Source: Phycisphaerae bacterium (GTDB taxonomy: Bacteria; Planctomycetota; Phycisphaerae; Phycisphaerales; SM1A02). From it: a stretch of 24,862 bases of DNA. Where the stretch lies: positions 1 through 24,862 of the forward strand of contig PKCT01000154.1 of the NCBI GenBank assembly GCA_002862325.1, read 5' to 3'. Positions 16,271 through 22,873 of this stretch are shown piece after piece. The position numbers and the translations under genes were made by a program. How positions within the stretch are numbered: position 1 is the first letter of the stretch; the number at the start of each line of letters is the position of its first letter. A model generated the notes under the pieces. The model saw only the letters and a program-made list of their open reading frames with translations, ran no database searches and was not told the DNA's origin.

Positions 16271-17593
16271 TCAAGAATTCATCCCAGAGCGGAAGATCCG
16301 TCCATCGTCGCTTCCGACGAAGATCGCACCGTCGAAGATCGTCACTGCAGTCGGGGTCAGCTCGTCGATCTCGCGAATCTCATCGAGACGATCGACCTCC
16401 TCGCAGCAGCTTCGATAGAAGGCGAACCGCTGGGGCTCGCCATCGTCCTCGGGGAAGCCATCGGATGCGACGACCAGGATCTCCGTCCCTCCCGGTGCCA
16501 TCGCGAGATCGACGACTCGTCGACCTGCCCAACCCTCGAGCTCTCGGTAACCGTCTTCATCCGCCAGGAAGGTTCGAGTCCGTCCTCGACGACCCTCGCG
16601 GGCCACGATCAACCCCTTGTCCCCGCCGGGCAGAACGTAGGTTCGGATCGGAAGAAGATCCCCCAGGTCCCCTCCGAGGTCTTCGAGCACCGGCTCCCCG
16701 TCCTCATGACGAACGGTGAGGTGCACCCCCGTGATCGGTCCCTGGGTCCGAAAGGGATTCAGATATCCGAGAACGTAGAGCGTGTCGCCGACCGCGAGGA
16801 GTCGTCGGAAGCGGGTATCGAATCCGCCGACCTCGGGAACCTGGACCCGCCGAACGGTTTCAAAGGTGTTCCCGCCGTCGGTACTCCGCCACAGGTAGCG
16901 AAAGACGACGCCGTTCGCGAATTCGAACCGATAGTCCGCACCGGACCCAACCGCGTAGATCGCCCCGTTGAATCCGATGATGTCGTGAACATGTTCACCG
17001 CCCGGGATGTTGCGATACTTCCGCCACACCGGTGTCCCCGGTGCTGGCGCCAGCTTGAAGACGTTCCCCTCGATGAGCCGCGTCTGGACGCGCTCTCCGT
17101 CGACGACCCGCCAGGTTCCGGCCTTGGCCTGAGTCCAGGCCTCGTCTTCATTGGTCGAGTCCACGCCCGGCTGCCAGAGGTCGCCGTCGATGATCCGATA
17201 CGGCTCCAGCTGCTCCTCGCCGGTGTCGGCCGGCGACCGCTGCTGCGGCCCCTGCCCCGTGGCCATGACGTCAGCCGTCCGCGCCGTGGGATCGTCCGCG
17301 CTGGCGAACCACTTGAAGACGACGGGAATCTCGGAACCGAGATTCCTCGTGGCATCGCCGTACCCGATCCACATTCGGCCGTCGAACGGTTGCAGCGTCG
17401 TGATGCCCCGCGTGAAACCTTCGGGGAAGGCCTGTTCGCCAACCTCGATCGCCTCGGGGATCGGCTCCGCCCAGACCGTCAGGAGCCCGGGCGACATCGA
17501 TGAAGGCGTCGACTTCGGTGAGGACTGGCAACCGCAGGCCAGGGTCGCCGTAAGTACGACGATCGAGCCGGGCTTTGCAATCGGAAGGGGCAT
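16271..17593 (-). CDS. Beta-propeller (BNR-repeat-like) probable lipoprotein
   Basis: A 440-residue exported protein. The ATG at 17593 has GGAGA four bases upstream and gives a short signal with hydrophobic IVVLTATLACGC; one of the two Cys residues is a plausible lipidation site, although the lipobox is not ideal. The mature protein has repeated beta-rich units; STDGGNTF is a clear Asp-box (BNR) motif, and blades such as FNGAIYAVG and FDGAIFVGSDDGRIF repeat the same pattern, so a six- or seven-bladed propeller is likely. No catalytic sialidase residues are evident, so it is more likely a binding or scaffold protein. It is the first gene of a tight four-gene strand run with an outer-membrane barrel, a nitrilase-family hydrolase and a permease. 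Function in that operon is inferred only. Confidence 0.82.
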   Translation of the reverse strand: MPLPIAKPGSIVVLTATLACGCQSSPKSTPSSMSPGLLTVWAEPIPEAIEVGEQAFPEGFTRGITTLQPFDGRMWIGYGDATRNLGSEIPVVFKWFASADDPTARTADVMATGQGPQQRSPADTGEEQLEPYRIIDGDLWQPGVDSTNEDEAWTQAKAGTWRVVDGERVQTRLIEGNVFKLAPAPGTPVWRKYRNIPGGEHVHDIIGFNGAIYAVGSGADYRFEFANGVVFRYLWRSTDGGNTFETVRRVQVPEVGGFDTRFRRLLAVGDTLYVLGYLNPFRTQGPITGVHLTVRHEDGEPVLEDLGGDLGDLLPIRTYVLPGGDKGLIVAREGRRGRTRTFLADEDGYRELEGWAGRRVVDLAMAPGGTEILVVASDGFPEDDGEPQRFAFYRSCCEEVDRLDEIREIDELTPTAVTIFDGAIFVGSDDGRIFRSGMNS

Positions 17594-17666
17594 GGTTTCT
17601 CCGAGAGTTCCGTCGCCGAGGCTACCAGACCTCGCCAGGACCGACATCTCCCTCCCGACGCTGCCG

Positions 17667-17697
17667 ATCGCTTGCGGTTGAACCGGCAGCAAGCGAT
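17667..17697. repeat. Inverted repeat (9-bp stem) upstream of the propeller lipoprotein
   Basis: atcgcttgc (17667-17675) and gcaagcgat (17689-17697) are perfect reverse complements around a 13-base loop that itself holds a small ggtt/aacc palindrome. Flanking gccg and cggc could extend the stem with a two-base bulge. It lies 74 bases before the lipoprotein start. It could be a terminator for the truncated beta-helix gene, an operator, or a chance hairpin in GC-rich DNA; there is no T-run on the minus strand. Confidence 0.4.
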
Positions 17698-17724
17698 TTC
17701 GGCCGTTCCTTCGACGTCGCCGGA

Positions 17725-17922
17725 ACCTCGATACCGGCCGGGCACGATGCGGATCGTCCCGCCGTCGCGAGCCGCATCGACTGCGGCCTGGATCGTTCGA
17801 TGGTCGCCCCTCCCGGATAGGTCGACTGCAAGATCGGCCGCGGAATGCCGTTCGCCGGCGTTGAGGGCGAGGCCGAAGAACGTCACGAGATGAAGAGTTC
17901 TTCGGGGGATGGACGTGGACAT
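17725..17922 (-). pseudogene. Truncated right-handed beta-helix (pectate-lyase-like) gene
   Basis: From an ATG at 17922, preceded by a strong GGAGGT site seven bases away, the frame codes a signal-like stretch (TLHLVTFFGLALNAG) and then HRTIQAAVDAARDGG with TIRIVPGRYRG, the classic first turn of secreted right-handed beta-helix proteins such as pectate lyases and polysaccharide lyases. Similarity ends near base 17725, where a full gene would continue for several hundred residues. The frame stays open to 17479, overlapping the start of the lipoprotein gene in another frame, but the extra part looks like a shadow. I read it as a gene that lost its body by deletion. No continuation was found in the other frames. 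The intact ribosome-binding site shows the loss may be recent. Confidence 0.6.
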
Positions 17923-17929
17923 GTCGCTG

Positions 17930-17935
17930 ACCTCC
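17930..17935 (-). promoter_or_regulatory. Strong ribosome-binding site before the truncated beta-helix gene
   Basis: GGAGGT on the minus strand sits seven bases before the ATG at 17922, fixing the start of the beta-helix remnant. Confidence 0.55.
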
Positions 17936-18091
17936 ATGCGGACAATGACGTCGCGATCGACGTCGCCTCCACGCATCCAGCGCTTGGTGCTCGGTTTTCT
18001 CAGTTGAAATCCGGGTTCGGAACAAATCGGCGCAAAGCCGTTCATTCACGGCGAACACGGAGAAGCGCTGTCACCCAAGGGCGATGACGCA

Positions 18092-18125
18092 GCACCGCCC
18101 ATCGCCGTGAGGCGACGGGCGGTGC
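18092..18125 (-). terminator. Large GC-rich hairpin, probable terminator of the fasciclin gene
   Basis: gcaccgccc (18092-18100) pairs perfectly with gggcggtgc (18117-18125), and tcgcc/ggcga extends the stem inside to a gtga loop, with one mismatch. It starts 21 bases after the stop of the minus-strand fasciclin gene. No T-run follows on either strand, so it may be a rho-dependent or processing structure rather than a classical intrinsic terminator. Confidence 0.55.
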
Positions 18126-18146
18126 GAGGAGTAGAGAAGTTCGGTT

Positions 18147-18758
18147 TCAGGGAAGATCGATCGGGGCGAGCACACGGGAGATCGCGTGAATGCGACCGTT
18201 GGACGCTTCGATGTCGATGGGACGGACCACGAAGGGGTTGCGGAGATCGGGATCGTTGTCGATCAGGATGAAGAAGAACGGCCGGATCGTGGCTCCGAGC
18301 AGCGTCTCGATCTGGCCACCGAAGATGGTGGCGAAGATCAGGTCGAGCGGACGCAGATCGCCGGGAGCGACGTGGTAGAGAAGCACGTCGGTCAGCACCG
18401 GAATGGGATCGCCACCGCCGAGCTCCGTCAAGGCGCCGACGAGATAGTTCCAGGCGGCCTCCTCGTCGTAGCCACCCTCGTATCCGAGGTCGCGGGCGAG
18501 ACGCACGAAGGCACGGTCGTTCGGCGCGAACACCGTCAGCTCGGCCTCGGGATCGGCGAGGGCGTCGGCGAGATCCGCCGTGACGACCGCGTTGAGAAGG
18601 ATGTCGAAGTCGCGACGATCATCGTCGAAGTCTCCACCGCTCGCGAGCACGATGTCGGTGATGGTGTTCCCGCCCGCGTGCGCAGACTCGGCCGCGAAAC
18701 CCGCGGAGGCGACGGTGAACACGGAAAGGACGGAAAGGAACTTGCGCAGCGATAGCAT
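18147..18758 (-). CDS. Secreted fasciclin (FAS1) domain protein
   Basis: A 203-residue exported protein: signal peptide at residues ~1-28 (ending ESAHA), then a single FAS1 domain. Recognisable FAS1 elements are LTVFAPNDRAF (about residues 74-84), LLYHVAPGDL (about 125-134) and the terminal block ASNGRIHAISRVLAP. FAS1 domains mediate adhesion between cells or to matrix polysaccharides. An insert FGGQIETLLGATIRPFFF separates the second and third elements. An AGGAGA ribosome-binding site lies upstream of the ATG at about nine bases. A large hairpin follows the stop. The nearest upstream gene on this strand (DUF3817) is 125 bases away, so it may have its own promoter. Ligand unknown. Confidence 0.9.
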   Translation of the reverse strand: MLSLRKFLSVLSVFTVASAGFAAESAHAGGNTITDIVLASGGDFDDDRRDFDILLNAVVTADLADALADPEAELTVFAPNDRAFVRLARDLGYEGGYDEEAAWNYLVGALTELGGGDPIPVLTDVLLYHVAPGDLRPLDLIFATIFGGQIETLLGATIRPFFFILIDNDPDLRNPFVVRPIDIEASNGRIHAISRVLAPIDLP

Positions 18759-18883
18759 TGGGAGTATCTCCTGATCTCGCCCCTGACTGGTGCAGGTCGA
18801 TGTGGTGGATCGACCCCGGACGTTCGATTCTTCGCCGATCTTGAAATCCTGGTTTCACGATCCCTGGAAAGTCGGGAATGAAC

Positions 18884-19216
18884 CTACGCAGCCTTGTACC
18901 GACGGCACAGGGGGACATCCAGGAAGAAGGTCACCAACGGAACCACGGACCCCACGAGGCACCACCAGAACATCGCACGCGAGAGCGGTATCTCGTTCTT
19001 GACCACCAGAATGGCGACGACGTATCCAATGAAGAGGACGCCGTGAATGGGCCCCACGATGCTGACGACGATAGGAAGGTCGGTGGGGCCGTACTTCAAC
19101 GGCATGGCGACGAAGAAGAGGAGCACGGTGCTGAGGCCTTCCACCAGACCGATCACGATGAGCCACCACAGGGCGGTTCGGTTCCGGACTGGCTCATGGG
19201 GTGGGGTGACATCCAT
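18884..19216 (-). CDS. DUF3817 family integral membrane protein
   Basis: A 110-residue protein with three hydrophobic helices (about residues 15-40, 46-70 and 80-102). The blocks VEGLSTVLLFFVAMPLKY and VGPIHGVLFIGYV are the hallmark of the DUF3817 family of small bacterial membrane proteins, whose function is unknown. The length is normal for the family and the protein looks intact, ending in a short basic tail. It is divergent from the DUF1573 lipoprotein gene, with 91 bases between the starts that probably contain both promoters. No ribosome-binding site stands out clearly. Confidence 0.88.
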   Translation of the reverse strand: MDVTPPHEPVRNRTALWWLIVIGLVEGLSTVLLFFVAMPLKYGPTDLPIVVSIVGPIHGVLFIGYVVAILVVKNEIPLSRAMFWWCLVGSVVPLVTFFLDVPLCRRYKAA

Positions 19217-19307
19217 CGGTCGAACTCCGGGGCTGCTGCGATCTGCGAAAAGGGCACCTCCCGTACCGGGGCCTCATCCTAGCCCGAACCTGACCTATGA
19301 TGCGGTC

Positions 19308-20447
19308 ATGCGAACGATCAACGCCACCATCATGTTGCTGTTCCTGGGATCCGGCCTCTCCGGTTGCGGAGACGCCGAGACCCCGACGACTCCGGCAGCC
19401 TCTTCCACATCCACGCAACCCGCCGCGGTGACACCGTCCGCGCAGTCTCCCGCCGCGCCGGCGACGCCGATCCTGACCTTCACGAACCCGATCATCGAAT
19501 TCGGCGACGTGGCCGACTACGAGACTCGGGAAGCCCGCGCCGCGTTCACCAACACCGGCACCGGTCCCCTTCAGGTCACCAACGTCGCCCCGACCTGCGG
19601 CTGCACCAGCGTCGGATTCGACACCTCGAGGATCTACGGCCCGGGCGAGTCGGGTGAGATCGTCCTGAAGTTCACGCCCAAGGGCAGCGGCCAGCAATCC
19701 AAGATGGTGCGTATCCGCTCGACCGATCCCAAGACCCCCGTCCAGAACGTCACGATCAAGGCCAACGTCCTCGCTTCCCTGAGCGCCACGCCCCGAGTCC
19801 TGATCTCCAAGCGCATTCCCTACCGGGAGAAGAGCACCCAGTCGACCGTGATCACCGCACTCCGTCCCGGCATCAACATCACCAAGGCCCCGATGACCGG
19901 CGGCCTCGAGCAGTACGTCGACACCACGATCGAGCCGCTCGGCCCCGATGCCCAGGGACGTGAGACCTGGCGGGTCTCGGTGGACTTTCCCGACGACCTG
20001 CCGTGGGGATGGCATTCCGGCAACCTCGCGATCCAAGGTGACTTCGTCGACGACCAGGGTGTGACCAACCCCGTCAAGATGAACATGGCCGTGAACGGCA
20101 ACGCCACGGGTCAGCTCGAACCGTCCATAAACATGCTCAGACTGGGGGCACTCATGCCGGGCGACCAGATCAGTCGGAACATCACCCTGAGTCGACGCGA
20201 CGGCGAGCCCTTCGAGGTGATCGGAGATCCGACCGTGGAAGGCGGCGGACTGGGCGTCATCCGGGTCTCGGTCGCTCCGGTCGATCCATCGAAGACGGTC
20301 TGGCGGATCGAAGCGAAGGGCGCCGCCCCCGCGAGAATCGGGACGATCGCGGGAAATCTCCTGCTTCAAACCGACGTTCCGGGTGAGGAGATGATCGCAG
20401 TCCGCTACGCCGGAGTGGTCCAACAACGCAACCGATCGCGTCCCTGA
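19308..20447 (+). CDS. DUF1573 domain lipoprotein
   Basis: A 379-residue exported lipoprotein. The ATG at 19308 is chosen because it begins a lipoprotein signal with lipobox LSGC (Cys20); the frame is open further upstream but would run across the divergent promoter region. Residues ~22-55 form a Thr/Pro/Ala-rich linker. A DUF1573 (ASH-like, immunoglobulin-fold) domain follows at about 58-160, with FGDVADYE, PTCGCTS and YGPGESGEIVLKF as its usual landmarks. The remaining ~220 residues look like two further beta-sandwich domains. Such proteins are common in Bacteroidetes and planctomycetes and are of unknown role, probably on the periplasmic face. The next gene starts only 14 bases after the stop, so the two are likely co-transcribed. 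Confidence 0.88.
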   Translation: MRTINATIMLLFLGSGLSGCGDAETPTTPAASSTSTQPAAVTPSAQSPAAPATPILTFTNPIIEFGDVADYETREARAAFTNTGTGPLQVTNVAPTCGCTSVGFDTSRIYGPGESGEIVLKFTPKGSGQQSKMVRIRSTDPKTPVQNVTIKANVLASLSATPRVLISKRIPYREKSTQSTVITALRPGINITKAPMTGGLEQYVDTTIEPLGPDAQGRETWRVSVDFPDDLPWGWHSGNLAIQGDFVDDQGVTNPVKMNMAVNGNATGQLEPSINMLRLGALMPGDQISRNITLSRRDGEPFEVIGDPTVEGGGLGVIRVSVAPVDPSKTVWRIEAKGAAPARIGTIAGNLLLQTDVPGEEMIAVRYAGVVQQRNRSRP

Positions 20448-20461
20448 GAGCATCGAACGCC

Positions 20462-21241
20462 TTGACCGATCCGCTCCCTCCCATCGTCGATCCGCCCGAT
20501 CGCCCCCCGCCGAACGGACTGACTCGCGGGACCGACGGAACGGCGAGGCGAGCGATCATCACGACCGGGCTCTGCCTCAACAGCGCGGTACCGAGCTTCG
20601 CGATCGCCCAGACCAACTTCAGCGTGGTCGGCTGTCTTCTGGGGATCGCGATCTTCGTCGCGGCGGCGACCTACCTCGTGCCCACCACCATCGTGCGGGG
20701 AATCCTGAAGAACTCGGTTCTTCGTCGAGCGTTCCTGATCACCTACGGCGTGCGGTACCTCGCCTGCCTCGTACCCATCGTCATCTTCGTGGACCTCTTC
20801 GTCGGCGTGGGCACGGTGATCTCGGCGACGGCTCTCGATGCGCTCGCCGGCGTCGGACTGTTTCCCCCACTGCCTCTCTACGGCGATTTCGGCGACATCT
20901 GGTCCACGATTCCCGGGAGCATGCTGCTCACCCTCATCCAGGGGACCTACCTCAATGTGGCCCTCATCGCGATCGCGATGCTCCTCTACCTGGTTCTCCG
21001 CAGCTTCGCGACACCGGTGCAACGGGCAGAAGCCGGATGCGTCGCGTGCGGATTCGACCTCCGTGCCCAGTCCGCGGGCGCCGCCTGTCCGGAATGCGGC
21101 AGCACGGCTGGCCCATCGGCGTTCGCCCCGATCGTCCCCCTCCGCTTTTCCAACGGGTTCCTCGTCGGGGTCGTCCTGATCGTCACCACGCTTCAGGCGA
21201 TCGTCTACACCGGTGCGGCCGCCGTGCTGGGTGTCGGATAG
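20462..21241 (+). CDS. Membrane protein with planctomycete-type zinc ribbon
   Basis: A 259-residue protein if started at the TTG at 20462; no ATG occurs before the first helices, so the start is uncertain by several codons. After a Pro-rich N-terminus there are about five hydrophobic helices (roughly residues 45-80, 97-125, 158-180 and 233-253). Between the last two lies CVACGFDLRAQ followed by CPECGS, a zinc ribbon of the CxxCGxDLR...CPECG form that recurs in planctomycete membrane proteins. It begins 14 bases after the DUF1573 lipoprotein gene and probably shares its transcript. No enzymatic motif is seen and the function is unknown. The next gene is convergent. Confidence 0.78.
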   Translation: MTDPLPPIVDPPDRPPPNGLTRGTDGTARRAIITTGLCLNSAVPSFAIAQTNFSVVGCLLGIAIFVAAATYLVPTTIVRGILKNSVLRRAFLITYGVRYLACLVPIVIFVDLFVGVGTVISATALDALAGVGLFPPLPLYGDFGDIWSTIPGSMLLTLIQGTYLNVALIAIAMLLYLVLRSFATPVQRAEAGCVACGFDLRAQSAGAACPECGSTAGPSAFAPIVPLRFSNGFLVGVVLIVTTLQAIVYTGAAAVLGVG

Positions 21242-21299
21242 GCGTTTTTCCACCGCATGACAACGGCGAGGACCGTGCGGCTCGATCATGAACTGGCGA

Positions 21300-22805
21300 T
21301 CAGGAACCGGTCGGACAGGCCCCCCAGGCACCGAGCATGACGCCGAGATCTCCACCATCGGTGGTGCCGTCGGCATTGACATCGGTTGGACCGCCGGTGC
21401 CCCATCCACCCAGCAGCACGCCGAGGTCGCCGCCGTCGACGGCGTTGTCGCCATTGAGATCCGCGGGACACGGAGGCACCGGAGGCGTCTCCGGGATGAA
21501 GGTGAAGTCGTCGACCCAGACGTACGCGTCGCGTCCATCGGTCGGCGCTTCACCATTGAGCAACCACATGTTCAGGTGCACCCGGGGCTGTCCCGGGCGA
21601 GGCAGATGGGGACCGCGGTAGGTCCACTCGTGCAGAATCGTCTCCGATGTCGGCGAGTCCGCGTGCCCGACCCAGGCCTTGCACTCCATGCGGTCCGCGT
21701 ACCAGGTGAATTCACTGGTCACGAGCTCCCCCGTCTCGTTCCGAGGGATGTCGAATCGGCTGATATTTCCCCACCAGTCGTACGGTTGCGCCACAAACTG
21801 TCCCGTCTCGTAGTTGGGGTCGGAGTTTCCCCATCGAGAGAACTCGATGTCGAACTCCGAGGCGGGATTCCACCAGTTCACGTTGCCGCTGTAGCACTGG
21901 GGATACTCCCACAGGAACAAGCCGAACACGACGTTTCGATCGAGGAGATCCATTCGACCTCGAGTCTTGAACCGGTAGGTCCCGTACCCGAGGGCGTCTT
22001 CGATCGTCACTTCGGAGCATCGCCACGACGTGCCGCCGAGACTGATGCCGAGTTTCATGCTCCCATCATTCTCGATGCTTGCAACGTCATCTGAAGCCGA
22101 GAAGAGATTCGGTCCCGGTCCGGTGTAGATGCTCTTCACCCGCCACTCGTAGCCGGCGAAATCCATGCGACGGCCTCCGAAGTCGCTCCATTGATAGACC
22201 GAGGGGACCGAACGTCTGAATCGGAGATTGTCGAGCCAGACCCGCCCGGTCTCCTGCGCCGCAGACTGATAGAACGCCAGCTCGACCCGCATCCGGGCCG
22301 TGCCGCTCGGGGCGGGGTCGAGCACGCCGAAACGGGTGAACGCTTCGTCGGTGCCGTCTGTGGCGGTCAACAGCGTCACGACCTGTCGACCGACTTCGGC
22401 CCCGGACCCATCGAGCCAGGAGACGATCAGGAGCGACCTGGCGTCGCCGATCAACGGATCGGTCCCCAGATGTCCGACATCGATCGAATAGGAATGCACC
22501 CAGCCCGGTGAGCTCGAGACGATGTCGTAGAACCTGGAAAAGCCCGCGTTGCCGTTGAATGGGCCGAAGAGCCAGGCGGAACGCTGACCGTGGGTGACGA
22601 GAGAGGATCCGAATCCCACGTTCCCCTCGTCGGTCCATCCGGCGATCGGATTGTTCTCGAGACCGGGGCCGATCTCGAAACTGGGATTCGAAGCCATGCA
22701 GGTCTCGACATCGCCCTCCCCCGGAAGGGGGAGGGCGATGGATTGAGAACTCAGGATGCCGAGACTGATGGTTGAGAGAAGAACGATCTTCGAAGGCATG
22801 ATCAT
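21300..22805 (-). CDS. Secreted GH16-like enzyme with N-terminal binding domain and dockerin-like tail
   Basis: A 501-residue secreted protein. The signal peptide is residues ~1-25; an in-frame Met two codons in is an alternative start. Residues ~35-205 look like a jelly-roll carbohydrate-binding domain (NPSFEIGPGLENNP near the start, VWLDNLRFRR at the end). Residues ~215-440 resemble a GH16 domain: the motif SEFDIEFSRWGN places Glu317, Asp319 and Glu321 at the catalytic positions, with Phe instead of the usual Ile or Leu after the first Glu and no bulge residue, as in licheninase or kappa-carrageenase/agarase-type members. Residues 446-501 hold two calcium loops, DLNGDNAVDGGD and DVNADGTTDGGD, ending WGACP. 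The next upstream gene on this strand shares the tail type. The substrate is not clear. Confidence 0.82.
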   Translation of the reverse strand: MIMPSKIVLLSTISLGILSSQSIALPLPGEGDVETCMASNPSFEIGPGLENNPIAGWTDEGNVGFGSSLVTHGQRSAWLFGPFNGNAGFSRFYDIVSSSPGWVHSYSIDVGHLGTDPLIGDARSLLIVSWLDGSGAEVGRQVVTLLTATDGTDEAFTRFGVLDPAPSGTARMRVELAFYQSAAQETGRVWLDNLRFRRSVPSVYQWSDFGGRRMDFAGYEWRVKSIYTGPGPNLFSASDDVASIENDGSMKLGISLGGTSWRCSEVTIEDALGYGTYRFKTRGRMDLLDRNVVFGLFLWEYPQCYSGNVNWWNPASEFDIEFSRWGNSDPNYETGQFVAQPYDWWGNISRFDIPRNETGELVTSEFTWYADRMECKAWVGHADSPTSETILHEWTYRGPHLPRPGQPRVHLNMWLLNGEAPTDGRDAYVWVDDFTFIPETPPVPPCPADLNGDNAVDGGDLGVLLGGWGTGGPTDVNADGTTDGGDLGVMLGAWGACPTGS

Positions 22806-22873
22806 GAGAGTGTGTTCTCAGAAAGTGTCGAAAAGAGATCTCCCCATGGCGACCAGTCTAGGCGAGATACGAC

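Noticed and set aside
15104..17503. 799-codon plus-strand open frame opposite the nitrilase, barrel and propeller genes
   Set aside because: The genes on the minus strand have signal peptides, ribosome-binding sites and family motifs; the plus-strand product is low complexity and charged, a shadow of GC-rich coding sequence.
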